DNA from: Geosiphon pyriformis
Lineage: Eukaryota; Glomeromycota; Glomeromycetes; Archaeosporales; Geosiphonaceae
Reading direction: 5' to 3'
DNA length: 64,000 nucleotides
NCBI GenBank assembly: GCA_016748015.1
Contig: JAAOMT010000570.1
Coordinates: 190,043 to 254,042 of the forward strand
Below, piece by piece: positions 20,252 through 32,276 of the stretch; positions within the stretch are counted from its first letter, which is position 1, and every line of letters begins with the position of its first letter. The translations under genes and the position numbers were made by a program. The notes below the pieces were generated by a model. The model was not told the origin of the DNA. It saw only the letters and a program-made list of their open reading frames with translations, and made no database searches.

Positions 20252-21013
20252 GGGAATGCTAAAAGCATAGCATTCAGGACACTACTGTTCATCACAAGAC
20301 ATAATGTATTCTTCACATAGCCTAATGTTCATTTGCTCTAATTGTTGAATTTGAGCTTCTTGGGTTGGGTAGGTGTGACTTGCAATTTGGTGGTAGACTT
20401 CTACTTTGTCTTCATAATCAAATCCAGCTAATTCTATGGTGTATTTAATATATTCTGATTCCTTTATTTGACGAACATCTTCTTTGGTAGCTCTATTAAT
20501 TAATGCTATTGCTAGGTTGAAAATCATCTCAGCATTATGGGAGTAGTAATAAAGTTTGTTAAGAGCACTGTTGTATGCTGCATCAAAAAGTGTTTCTCTT
20601 TTGACTTTTTCTGAAATTGATAAAGCATATTGGCAGGTTTGATCACAGACTCCTCCTCTTATTGCTATATCAATCCAATTGCATTCTTCCAGTAGCATAT
20701 CTCCACAAGTCAAACAAGGGGTGTTGTCCCATTTTCCGCTTCTTTTTATTAGATGGCCCCATCATTCTCTGTGGTAAGCCTTGCAGTAATAACAAGTATA
20801 ATTTTCATATTCTTCTTCAAGTGAAATGCAGGCTCCCATTGATGATAGTTTCTTGTAGCAGTCTTTATATTTAAGGGGAATATAGGGACATTGTTTCCTT
20901 AGTTCGGGTTTTGAGTAAGGGATATTCCATTCAGAGGTTTTGGGTTCAGAGTGTGGGGTAAAATGTTCTTGTTCTGTTTCATCGGCCCAGTTGGACATTG
21001 ATCCAAGAGCCAT
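20240..21013 (-). pseudogene. Cys-rich domain between protease and dUTPase, element 2
   Basis: Two blocks are open (20762-21013 and 20282-20713). Motifs in order are YTCYYCKAYHRE, a TGA, then GKWDNTPCLTCGDMLLEECNW, GGVCDQTCQYALSI, NKLYYYSHNAEMI, YEDKVEVYHQIASHTYPTQE, and LCEEYIMSCDEQ before a stop and CPECY. This matches element 1 motif for motif (YYCNYC, LCLACE, CDTTCQY, YYSHD, CENC). Conservation between two diverged elements implies selection while they were active. No family recognised; metal binding is inferred from the Cys spacing. Confidence 0.65.
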
Positions 21014-21124
21014 GAATGTTTCAATGAGAGGTTTTTTCTCTTCCAGTTCGAATTCAAAAGCTGTGGCTTTTTCAGAGCATTTGTTGAATGTACCACAAGT
21101 GGCAGGTACCCGGGTATGTTGTCC

Positions 21125-21570
21125 TTAGTAGGAGATTGTTAACTCTTGTGTTTCCCAATTCAGATTAGCATTGGCTTTTTGAAGCCAATCATTTCTGACA
21201 AGAGCTTGGTACTGGGGTGCGTCTATTATAAGAACTTTGACTGGAATGGTAATTCCATCAAGAGTAAACAGAAAATTGTCAATTTCTTCTACTGGAGTCT
21301 TTTTCATGTCATCGGCAGTAATGATTACTGTTTGAGCTGGTCGGTCGACATTTCTCTTTAACTGTTGTATTAACTGGTAGGTGATAATGCTTTCAGCAAA
21401 TCCACTATCTAGGATCAAGTGAATTGTCTTTCCTTTGACTTCTGCTTTGGTGTACATAGCAGTAATTGCTTTTTGTTCATTGGCAGCTGCATTGCTGAGT
21501 AAAAATGGTGATTCATTGGCTTCGAACTTAAAAGGAAAGATATCAGAGAGATTGGTGTTTTCAGCAATTC
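21125..21570 (-). CDS. Aspartic protease of gypsy element 2
   Basis: The open block 21125-21457 contains MYTKAEVKGKTIHLILDSGF with the intact catalytic DSG (about 21403-21411), SIITYQLIQQL, VIITADDMKKTPVEE, and IPVKVLIIDAPQYQALVRND followed by WLQKANANLNWETQELTISY. Upstream sequence to about 21570 continues in frame. It cleaves Gag-Pol in related elements. Confidence 0.88.
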
Positions 21571-22009
21571 AGGCTGTTGGAATAGTGGTGTGGTTATAAG
21601 AAGGGTTTTGTTGTTGTGCTGCAGCTCTACCTTCCGAGAGTACAGTATGGTAAAAATCCTGTTTTTCTGACATTGTTAAATAACTGGGTTGAGTGTGATA
21701 GTGGTTGGGTCTTGGTTGAGTGGAATTTCGGGGAACTAATTGGTTGTTTAAACTGATTCTATTGTTGTTTACTTGGTATCAGTTTTGTGGTGTGAATTGA
21801 TTTTGTGTACTCAGTCTTCGAGCAGATACTTAATAATGTTGTGTGGGTGGTTGTTGGTATTGCTGTTGGATTGGCTGTGGAGTGGGCTGATAATAGTTAT
21901 TTTGGTATTGGGGTCTTGGTGGATAGTAAGCTGGTGGTGGTGGTTGATAATAAGATTGCTATGGTGGAGGGTAACATTGATTACTTCTATTTTGTTGGTC
22001 TCATTATAG

Positions 22010-23494
22010 CTTTCTGCAATCTTTTTTCCAGTGGCCAGAAATTCCACAGTAATGACAATTCTGAGGCTGGTTATTGAAAAGTGGTGCAAAGTTATTTTGA
22101 TTTCATCTTTGGGGTGGTTGATATTTTTGGGGTTACTGTTGTTGTTGATTGGTAAAATAGTTTTCAATCTTCTTTGTGAGTTGGTCAATTTTTTCTTCAA
22201 CTGCTGAGCTGGTTTCTTCAATTGTCAAATTTACAAGTTTTGTGTGATTGGCCTCTTCCATGGCCATTTTGTATCTTTTCATATGCTGTATGGCAGAGTT
22301 TAAATCTTCTGGTGCATGTGGACAAACTTTTTTAATTAGTTTATCTTTTAGACCAGCAATAAATTGATCCAAGATTTGAGCATTGAAATAATAATCGTTT
22401 GTTTTGAGTTGGTGAATTTGTCTAAGAAGTTTGTTGAATTTCCCAATATAAGTCATAACAGATTTGAAGGATTCTTGTTTGATATTTCGAAAACGATTGC
22501 AAAGAGTGATAGAGGTATTATTGTCAATGAACTGTTCAAGGAAGGCTGCTTTAAAAGCATTCTAATTATTGAATGGAATGGCCAAGTTTTCAAACCATTC
22601 TCCTGCTGTTTCTTTGAGAAAGTAGGGAATTGTTCTTAACATTCTGGCAGCATTCCATCCATTTGCATCTCCAGCTTTAGTAACTTGGTTGAGCCATTCT
22701 TGGGGACTGGTCTCAATGTCTTCTCCATTAAATTCCAGGATTTTTGCAATATATGTTGTCATTTCATCTTCTTTGTTTTCACTGTCTATTGATTCTTCTT
22801 CAGATATTTTAGGTTCATTTTCTTCGTTCGCTGTTGTCTCAGAGTGTTCACTTTGATTTTCAGCTAGAAAGTCAAGGAGATTGGAACTAGTTTGAAAGGG
22901 TTTTTGTTGTCTGATGGAACTTCTGAGTGATGTAAAATCTTCTGGTCTTGCAAATTGATTCAAGGGTGAATTAGGCGTTTGTGCTTGTGTAAGTGAAGCT
23001 GGAAAAGATGTGATAGTAAGTAGAAGTTTTGAACTGGTTCCTTGTTCAGGTGTTTGTAAATGTTTGGCAGTTGTTTTTGGTAGTGTTGGAGTATTTGGGG
23101 TGGTTTTTGAGTATTGCTTCAATTTGTTTTTGCCTTTGTTGCTTGTTTCTGTTTCCGATTCAAAATCAATAGAGTATTGAGACTGCACTGGATATGTTTC
23201 TTCACAGTATTTGATAATGTTAAAATTAAGTTCATGAAAGTAAGTGGCAAGTGTTTCACTGTTAAGATCTTCAGTTCCCAACTGTGAATAGTGTGCTAAA
23301 TTATTGTAAAGATTGCTTTTAACTTCTAAGATATTGTAATTTCCAAAAAGATAATTGTTGATGCAGTTTTCAATATATTGGTATACTGATTTCTTAACAA
23401 CTTTAATTCCGTCTGGAATGTTGAATCTTTACTTGCAGTAGATGTAAATTGACTGGTAATACTCTAGAGTTGTTGCATCTGGTGTGATTGCCAC
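22010..23494 (-). pseudogene. Gag polyprotein of gypsy element 2 with CCHC knuckle
   Basis: The blocks 22562-23281 and 22133-22456 carry the N-terminal region (ATYFHELNFNIIKYCEETYP), the gag core (WLNQVTKAGDANGW, RTIPYFLKETAGEWFENL) and the C-terminal helices (NAQILDQFIAGLKDKLIKK). In a third frame near 22018-22061 is the nucleocapsid knuckle CHYCGISGHWKKDC, intact. The position expected for the start codon (23494-23492) reads GTG, as in element 1. Stops and at least one frame change break the gene. Confidence 0.85.
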
Positions 23495-23520
23495 TTTGAA
23501 TTTGTTGTTGCTGTGTTATT

Positions 23521-23537
23521 TCCGTGGGAGAGCACCA
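23521..23537 (-). promoter_or_regulatory. Primer-binding site of gypsy element 2
   Basis: On the minus strand TGGTGCTCTCCCACGGA follows the 5' LTR after two bases, complementary to a tRNA 3' end with CCA. The first six bases agree with element 1; the rest differs. Confidence 0.65.
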
Positions 23538-23539
23538 AA

Positions 23540-24518
23540 TATTACTGGAGGTTTTTGGTCTCTTTTCTCGAATGTTGTTAATGTTGATTTGTTGTGAATT
23601 CATGTTTCTAGGAAGTAGTTGGACCTCCAGTAACTGAATTTATCTTCAAATTATCTCTTATAATTTGAACTGCCGAGCTTATAAGTGGAATGGCCAATTC
23701 TGTACCAGTTACTTTGTATAGTTATGTTGTAGTAAACATCAACTCTTTCTCAGGAATTACTCGTCTAGAAGCTCACTAAAATGTGTAGTTACTTTGCTGT
23801 GAAAATTAACTCTTCTACAGGGATCTTATCTGTAGGCTACCCTAATGATTATAGTAAGAAAATAAAAAAAAAATAAAATAAATGTAAAAGAAATAGAATT
23901 CTGTTAAGAGAAATGTTTTCAATCCAGGCCTGAAGTCACTAACAGTTTATTGAAATTGGTAGCTAATTAATTTCAAAACGTTAGTTGGGTTTTGAGAATT
24001 TTTCCAAGTGCAATAATTAAAGAATTTGGTTTTTTCGAATTATTTGATATTTATTTTTTTTTGTGTGTGTAGGAATGTTTCTAAGTGATAAATCTAAAAT
24101 AAAATATATTTTCTTGAAAAGAAAAGCTCTTCTTTTATACAACTTGTCATAACACTATTCTATGAACTTAAACTTTGCTATTTTCTACAATTTCACTGAA
24201 CTAAAGATACATTTTGGCAAACTACAAGTTATTTCTGTGAACTATTAGATATTTCAGTGAACTATCAATTATTTCAGTGAATTTCTACAAATTTCGGCGA
24301 ACTTTTGAATGTTATATAGTTCGGGGTATTGCATGATTGATCATCATAATTAGATTACATTTGTGTTGTGTACAAATTGGGTTATTAATTAAATGATAAT
24401 TTTGGACATTTTGCTAATGTAATAAGTAATAATTTGAAACAATAATATATGCTAATTAATAATAGGAATTATAAGATAATTTCATGCTAAATAATATCTC
24501 TAATTTCGTCTAGTAACA
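23540..24518 (-). repeat. 5' LTR of gypsy element 2
   Basis: 979 bp, matching 14666-15644. On the plus strand it starts TATTACTGG (TGTTACCGG in the other LTR) and ends AGTAACA. Confidence 0.92.
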
Positions 24519-24933
24519 TCATAAGATGATGGAATTTGTGCAAAATTTCTGTCTTGCTTTTAGAGATGAGGTTTGGTTGGTTCGTGTAAGTCATCATGCT
24601 TTGATGGAAAAACATGGCCTGATTCCTGGTGATAGTTCAGTTCTTAATCTGGTGCATGGCCTTTCTTTGATTTTCTCTGCTGGAGTGATAAAGCTGTTGG
24701 GTATTGTGGAGGCTTTTGGCATTCACTTTGGCTTTCATACACCTTGTTTATTTTTTTCAGGCATTGAGGATTCTGTATCAGTTATTATAGATGCTTAGTG
24801 TTGTCCTGATCAGTCTGAGTGGCTGGTCACGTGTAGAAAATGCATGATTCACACTTAGTTTAGATCTTTTATGATGTATTGTTCTAGGTAGTGTTTGGAC
24901 CTCATTCGTTAAAAAAAAAAAAAAAAAAAAAAA
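24519..24933 (+). mobile_element. LINE copy B, 3' end with poly(A)
   Basis: The open stretch 24526-24798 encodes the C-terminus of LINE ORF2 (MMEFVQNFCLAFRDEVWLV, MEKHGLIPGD, FHTPCLFFSGIEDSV), ending in TAG. A 3' UTR of about 110 bases follows, then an A tract of about 24 bases at 24910-24933, the classic LINE tail. Reverse-complement matches of this UTR (AGCCACT...GACAACA) identify the ends of fossil LINEs at about 33760, 34330 and 36700. Confidence 0.82.
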
Positions 24934-27900
24934 TACTTTAACCTAGTCTCAAATTTTTGTAATTGAATCTAAAAAATGGTTTAAAAAAAACCATGAACTT
25001 TAATTAATTTTACAAAATATGTAAAAGATGTATAATTTTGTTAACTAATATTATCTATATAAAAGTTTAATTAAAATTAAAATATGTAAAAATTTTATTA
25101 AATTTTTTAAACATATTTATAAATAAAATAATAATAAATTTTGGGTTAACTAATAATTATCTAATTTATAATAATTTAAATTAAAGTAAATTTTTTTTTT
25201 ATTTTTTTGGAAAATTTTTTATGATTTTTTTTTGTGTAAAATTAAAAAATATAAATATTTGTATAAATATAAAATTAATATTAAGTTTATTGTTAAATTA
25301 AAATCCAAACTGATATAATTTTGTATTTAATAGCTAGTATTTTTATTAATAATATAATTTAAATTAAAAATAGTTAGATATTTATTTAATATATTTTAAA
25401 TATTATTAATAAATTTTGGGATATTAATAATATTTTAATTAATAACAATAAAATAATAATTATTTTTATTAATTAATAATTGTAAATACTTTTTTATATA
25501 TTAGTAGTTAGCCAGTTTTTATTATTAAAATTTTTTATACAAATATAAACAGAAAAAAAATAACATCTATTATAGTTTTTTTAAATATAAAAAATATTTT
25601 AAATAGGTTTTTTGTTTATAAAATTCTAAATTTATAAATATTAAGTTGGTTATTTAAGCATTTATTATAGTATTTTATAAAATTAAAAATTAATTTTAGT
25701 TATAATTTTTTGTTAATATTATTAAAAAAAGTTTAAATTGTAATTTATTATTTATAAATAATATTTATAATATACTTTATTTTGTTAATAATATATTAAT
25801 ATTTAATATTTTAGATAATTTTTATTTTTATTTTGTTTTATATTCTTAAAAAAAATTTGAGATGAATTTTGTAAATTAATTTTTAAATAAATATATATTA
25901 TGTTTTAATTAAAAAACTTTTTATTATTAAAAAATTAAATCTTAAAAATCTAATATTTACATAATTTAAAATAGTTTATAATAATTTTTTTAATGTAAAT
26001 ATTTTTTTGATTTTTAATTTTGTTTATTAATATAATATAAGTAGTATAAACTGTTTTATAACAATTAATAAAAGTTTATATATTATAAATTTAAATATAA
26101 TTAATGTTTTTATTGAAATATTTTAGTATATTAATAATTATTAATAATTATTAATAATTTTTTGGCTTTTTTTAATAATTTAAACTTAAATATTAATATT
26201 AAAATAAGCAGTTTGCTTTTTTTAAATATATTTTTTTTTAATTTATATTAGCAAAAAATATATATCAATTTAATAATATAATAATATTAAATAAAATGTG
26301 TTATTTTGTTAAAAATATTTATAAAACTGTGTATTAAACTTATTAAAAAAATAAATTTAATGCTAATATAATTAATAAATGTTTTTTTAAAAATATAAAT
26401 TAATATAACACAATACTAAATATAATTAATTAAGTTTTAACTAATTTGTAAACATATATAATAAAAATTTTATATAAAAAAATATCATATAATAAATTAT
26501 ATTTTAGTATTTTGTAATTATTTTATAGTAAAATTAAATTTTTAAACTATGTATTTAATATAAATCTAATAAAACTATATGTATTAATATTATTAATAAA
26601 CATATAAATTATTGAAAATCTTTAATTAAAACAAGTTATTACATATTTATAATATTGTAATTTTTATTTAATTAGTTATTTAATATTAATTTATATGTTG
26701 TTTTATATAAAAAATTAGATTTTAAAAATTAGTTTTATAAAATATTAATAGTTTTTAACAATAAAAAAAATATAATATTGAAATTAATAAAATTTATTTA
26801 TAGTTTTATGTTATATTATAGACTATTATTTGAAATTTAAGTTTAAATACTAAATTAATTTAAAAAAAGCTAATTAATTAATAAAAGATAATAATATACT
26901 ACTTTTTATTATTAATTTATTAAAAATTTTATTAAATAATATTGTATATTATAAATATTTATTTTTTTGTAATATTAATAATATTATTATGAATATATAG
27001 TATTGTTTTAATTGGTTTATATAATTAGTATTTAATTTAAAATACATAAAAAAATTGTATTATATTAAATAAATATTAATTTAATTGTAATTTGTTATTT
27101 TTTTAATATTATTATAAATAATTATATAATATATTTAATTTATAAGTTAGTATTCTTAGTTATTAATATAAATTTAAAAGGTTTGATATTTAAAAGTTTT
27201 AAAAAGTCAATAATAAACAGAACTTTATTAATAATAATTAATACTTAATGTTTAATTTTTTTAACATAATAATTAGTTGATTTTGGTGTTTTTAAAAAAA
27301 ATTTTTAAAAATAAATTGAATTAGGTAAATTTTTACTAAAATTAAATATTGTAATATTTTATATATTATTAAAATAAAGATGTTTTATTTTTATCTAAAA
27401 TTTTTAAAAACTTTAATTAATAATTTACAAAGTTTTTTATTAAGTTATTTTATAAATTTATTTATTTATAAATAAAATAGAAATGTTTTTTTTAAATATA
27501 TTTATGTTTGTAAATAATAGTTTTACAACTAAAAATTTTTATTTATTTTAAATAATTTTAATATTTGGTATTTGTAAAATAGTTTATTATTATTAATATA
27601 TAATATTTTTTTTAATTATAATAAGTAAAAATTGTTTATTATAATATGTATATATTAAAATTATATGTTTTTTTAGTTTAGTTTTTTTATTGTTTTAATA
27701 AAATATGATAATTTTTTTATTATTTATTTTGGTTATATAAAGTTATTATAAACATAAATTATGTATTTTTAATATTTAAATTTAGATTAATAAATAATTA
27801 TCTTTTAAACTAAATAAATTTTTAAACAAATTAATATATTAAATATAAATTTAAATTAAATTTATATATTTTTTTGTTATAATAATAATAGTTTAAACTA

Positions 27901-29160
27901 TTTTATTAAAAATTTTATATTACAAAATTTTCAAGTTTTTTTTTGTATTTAATAAGTTTAATTATCTATTATCTATTACAATATAATTTAAAAAACTTTT
28001 AAAATAGTATAATATAAAAATATTATAATTATAAAAATAAAATTGGTTATTTGTTTTTTTTGCATTCAAAAATGAATTTTTTTAAATTTTGAAATTAAAA
28101 AACTAAGTTTTGTTTTTGTTTATAAAATAATAATTATTAATTTTTGGTTATAATCTAACTAATTTTTTTATATTATATTAATAATTTTAGTGTATTTTGT
28201 TTTTTTATTGTTATTCTGTATAAATATATTATTTAATAGTTTTAATTAAATTTTCAAAATCCAAAAATCTGATTTTAATTTACAATAAATTGGTTAAAAA
28301 TTTGAATATCTAAATAATATTTATCTAATTTAAATTACTTAATTTTTAAAAAGTTGGTTAAAGGTTTTTTATTTAATATTTTTTTAGTAAATAATAAAAT
28401 AAGAAAAAAAAATGCAAATTAATAACCAAAAAAATTTAAAAAATTAAATTCTTAAAAGATAAAACTAATTTATTTAAAATATTTGAATTTCTTTTAAGAT
28501 TTAAAAACAAAAATATATATGAAATAATTGATTTTTTTTGTTTAAATCAATATAATAATTTTGCAAAGTTTAAAATTTCTTTTACTTAACATTTATAAAA
28601 ATTAGCTAAATTTGTTATAAATCATAAATATTATTTTGAAATATTAAATTTATAAAAACATTTATTTTTCATGTTTTTATAAGCAAAAAACAATAAACAT
28701 ACTTTATTTCTTTTAGAATTTGTATATATTTATTGCTTTTGCAAAAAAATAAATATAATAATAACAGAAACAAAGAAATCACCTATTTGCATCAAAATTA
28801 TAATTTTGTTAAATTGATAAAATCATAAACAAATATGTTGTTAATAAATTTTTTTAGAAAAAAAAAAAAGATTAATTTATTATTTTTTATAATAAACCTG
28901 TAAAAGTAAATTTATGATATTTTGTATTGATTAATAAAATTTCAAGCTTATATACACATATTTTAATAATTTATATTTCAAGAATCTCAATTAACTTAAA
29001 TTTCTCACAGATTTCTAAAATTTTTAATTACAAACAAGTCGAAAAAGAATTGAAATTGAAATTTATTACACAATTGATCTAAATACTTTATTATGAAATT
29101 TCGGAAAAAAATAATAATTAAAAGTTTTCAATCGTGAATATTTCCACTCTCTAAACGTGG
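24934..29160. other. Very AT-rich, gene-free stretch
   Basis: No frame of useful length and no recognisable domain is found. Long runs of T/A with TpA-rich composition resemble the fossil LINE and LTR segments nearby, so decayed repeats are likely, but I could not align any part of it to a preserved copy. Confidence 0.6.
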
Positions 29161-29168
29161 TTAATTAA

Positions 29169-29182
29169 ACAACAACAACAGC

Positions 29183-29228
<46 letters not shown>

Positions 29229-29230
29229 GC

Positions 29231-29270
<40 letters not shown>

Positions 29271-29290
29271 GCAACAAAAACAAAAACAAA
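29169..29290 (+). repeat. (CAA)n microsatellite
   Basis: About 120 bases of CAA units with a few CAG interruptions, ending in CAAAAACAAAAACAAA. It is not within a plausible coding frame. Confidence 0.95.
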
Positions 29291-29876
29291 TATTAGAAAG
29301 TCACAATGAAACTTTATAATAAGTGGTATTGGATAAAAGTTTCCATGATTCAGAAAATTAACTTGGGGTCATGCCGTCATTTCACCCTTTATTGGTCTTT
29401 TCTTTCAACTAATTGTGATTTTCCTCGATTCATTATTAGATTATTAGTAAGGTGTCGATTTCCTGAAAATCCGTGTGAAGATCATTCAAAATTCTCCGGA
29501 GAAAAAAGATTTTTAATCAGGGACGTAGATTATTTAACGAAACAACCGGAAAATTTTTCTGCAGAACGTGTAAAATTTATTGATGATTGATCCAAATTTC
29601 TCACGCTAGAATACTTATTCGAAAAAAATGATGACCATAATCTGTCGCGAATCAGCAAATAAAAAAAAATGATTTGTGAAAAAAGGAAATATTCCCTTTG
29701 GCAAAGGGTTTTGTTTTGCGTTTGTAAGAATTTTTGAACATGCTCGCGGATTTTCTCTTTCATCTTTGAGTCTTGTTTATATTAGTATTTTGGGCTCGGG
29801 GTTTCTTATCTGATTGTTTGGTTGGTGATGATGATGATGAATCGTCAAGGGGCAACTATTTATGCTAGTAACACCT

Positions 29877-29890
29877 CTTATATATAAAAG
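29877..29890 (+). promoter_or_regulatory. TATA-box promoter of the lipase-like gene
   Basis: CTTATATATAAAAG lies about 110 bases upstream of the ATG at 29997, in a region of normal composition. It is a good match to a TATA box. Confidence 0.6.
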
Positions 29891-29996
29891 TGAGTTACCT
29901 TAAGGAACCAGTTTGGTAAATTTTTTTACAACTCAAAATTTTAATTTTAATTTTTACTACAATTCCCAAGAGGAATTTTATCCACCCTTTGTCAAC

Positions 29997-32276
29997 ATGC
30001 GTAAACCTAGCCGATCCAGATTATCATCAAATGAAAAAATTGCAAAGTCCGTTCGTTCAAAATCTACATCACCTATTAACAATCTTTCCTTCCAAAAATA
30101 CTCTTTGCAAAAGATTTTCTTTACAATTTTAGCAGTAATTATCTCCTTGATATTTTCTCTTAACCTCCTTGTTCAAGCTTCACCCTTAACTCAGAACAAA
30201 AAGAGAGCACCACTCGACCAAAGTTCTAATGAATTCAATTTCCAATCTCCAGAATTATCGTCTGATCCTTTAGCATTTAATAACGATCTGGCATCTGATG
30301 ATAAGCCTTTTAGCTCGGCCTCTTCCGATTCCTTGGGATCTATTCCTGATGATACTTTAGCATTTAATAATAACGATCTGGGATCTAATACTAACCCTTT
30401 TGGTTCGGCCTCTTTTGATACGACTGGCCTTTCTCAATCTGCCACCAACCTCGATTCGGGAAATGAGAATCCACCTTTAGGTAACCTTGATGCTCAGAAC
30501 CCATCTATCATGAATGCCGCTCCCAACCCTGACACACTTCCCAATGATCAAGATCCAATTAATCTCGACCAATCAACCATTCCCCAGCCCGGTGAAAAGC
30601 AAGCTTTTCTTCAAGAAATAGTTCCAGTCATAGAAAAAGTAGCTCCAGAAGTAATTGAAGAAGTAGCACCTCATATCAAAATACCTGGATGGCTTCCATC
30701 TTGGGGTACTCCTGTTCCTGGTAGTACACCACCGGATGGTATGATACAAGATCCTAATGCAATTGGCAAAGCTGGTGATGGGTCAGATGAGAATGGAATG
30801 ATTTTATTGAATGGAAAATTTGATAAGGACATTAGGCGTTTCGTTGAGGTCGCATACTTTTTGGAAGATGCGGCATGTATTTCACCATCGAACACCTGTT
30901 TGAATCACGGTAACGGAAATGCTGGTAAGAAATTTCACGCAAATCATTATATTTTACTTGCACAATAAAACTAAATGTCTTTGCCATTTATATTCATCCC
31001 TAATAAATTTCTAAATTTCCCCCTTTTTTTTTTTTTTTAGCGAGAGCTCAAGTTGTAGGCAAAGGCCAGGACCAAAAACTTGTTGTTGGGTTTAAATCAA
31101 GAGAAATGAATTCTCAAGAATGGAATACTAGGAGCAACAAAATGGAACCTTTGAGACCGAGTTTTGGGAAGAATTACCCTCAAGGTGATCAAATTGTGGG
31201 AAAATTTAAAAATCCAATGGCAGATGCCGGAATGGCAAATGAATTCCGAGGGTTTTTCCCAAAAGTTGCTGGATCAGTGAAATGTAACCTCAACAAAAGC
31301 CCAGCGACAATGGGTATCGTAACTGTTGGGAAGGGTCTTGGTGGTGGTAAGTATTGTTATTGTGTGTTAGTTTCTAACTTCAATAATTATCAGTATCTTA
31401 TAAAAGGCTTTTTTTTTCTTCTCTTACAATTGCTCCCATTAATCATTCATTTTGATTAAAAGTTTACGCTGGATTTGCGGCTCTTGAATTTACCAGAATG
31501 TTTGGTTCATCCAGAGTGATAGGTGCATATATGTTTGGCGCCCCAAATTTCCTTAATTGGGAAGGATCTAGAATGTTTAGTACCCTTATGCCGAATAAAA
31601 TTTACCGCGTTACCAAACCAAATCAACGTATCTCACAATCTCCTGGGTTTGATCGAGGGCGCGCTCCAATTCTACCAGAATACTATAATACAGACGCACC
31701 AATAAAGAATGGTCAATTTAACAAGGTAACAGGTAATGGCGGTGGTAGCACTCTTTACAAATGTGTATGGCCACCAGCCGGTAAACCTGGCCCAGCTGCC
31801 GTGAATCCAGTAAGCATTTTTGAAAATTTTCAATATTCACGACTGATTTAATCTTTAGTTCATGAGTGAATAATGCGATCCCGATTTCATTTCTTTCTTA
31901 GAATTGTAGTGGCGCTAAAGACATTCAGCACGGTACAAGTGGTCACACACCTGATGAGCCTCAGAATCAAAAATATATGGATATGCCGATTACTGGAGGA
32001 AAATGCAAAGCTGCTACTGCTGCTCTAAATTCTAGCACACCAGAGATCGCTTCTGGTGATCAAGGTTTCGACTCAGATATCGCTTCAAACGATATTGAAA
32101 ACCCAACTGATGAAACAGATTCAGCATTCCAAGACGAGAACACTGATTCACAATTAGCATTCCAAGACGAGAACACTGATTCACAATTAGCATTCAACGA
32201 TCCAGAGGATTCATCCAACCTAGCATTTGCAGATGAACTTTCAAATAACTCGAATGATGATCCAGCTTTGTTATAA
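29997..32276 (+). CDS. Secreted or membrane-anchored class-3 lipase-like protein, active-site serine missing
   Basis: Exons 29997-30924, 31041-31346, 31463-31809 and 31902-32276 join in phase to 651 codons. The start MRKPSRSRLSS is the first ATG after the TATA box. A hydrophobic segment (residues about 42-64, IFFTILAVIISLIFSLNLLV) follows a basic N-terminus: a signal anchor or late signal peptide, then NKKRAP, a possible Kex2 site. Residues about 70-200 are Asn/Asp/Ser-rich with repeated LAFNN-type motifs. The middle resembles fungal lipase (class 3): KLVVGFKSREMNSQEW, then TMGIVTVGKGLGGGVYAG, where the nucleophile elbow GHSLGG should be, and AYMFGAPNFLNW. The elbow Ser is Gly (GKGLG), so hydrolysis is doubtful. 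The C-terminus is acidic with a perfect 33-bp duplication. Fold assignment is moderate. Confidence 0.7.
32133..32198 (+). repeat. Tandem 33-bp coding duplication
   Basis: Two identical copies encode AFQDENTDSQL, and the next unit begins AFNDPEDSSNLAF. The motif resembles LAFNN repeats earlier in the same protein. Confidence 0.9.

Larger units (their letters stand above)
14666..24518 (-). mobile_element. Full-length Ty3/gypsy LTR retrotransposon 2 (mutated)
   Basis: The element is 9.85 kb on the minus strand with two 979-bp LTRs. Domain order is the same as element 1: gag, protease, Cys-rich domain, dUTPase, RT, RNase H, integrase, extra 3' ORF. It has fewer defects than element 1: protease DSG, RT YLDD and the integrase D,D,E residues are all kept. 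Several stops and frame breaks remain (for example a TGA in RT near 18926 and breaks in gag). The 4-bp flanks TCGT and TCAT fit a target duplication with one transition. Confidence 0.93.

Noticed and set aside
21773-22077. Two plus-strand ORFs rich in Val, Leu and Trp
   Set aside because: They are antisense to the Gln/Asn/His-rich part of gypsy-2 gag, next to the zinc knuckle; composition is explained by the opposite strand.
24526-24798. Open 90-codon ORF that looks like a small gene
   Set aside because: It is the C-terminal end of a LINE ORF2 followed by a poly(A) tail, interrupted upstream by gypsy 2.
29169-29290. CAA tract as a poly-Gln coding region
   Set aside because: No surrounding open frame; it is a plain microsatellite.
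29306-29590. 94-codon ORF upstream of the lipase-like gene
   Set aside because: No ATG context or domain, and an antisense ORF overlaps it; most likely promoter-region sequence.
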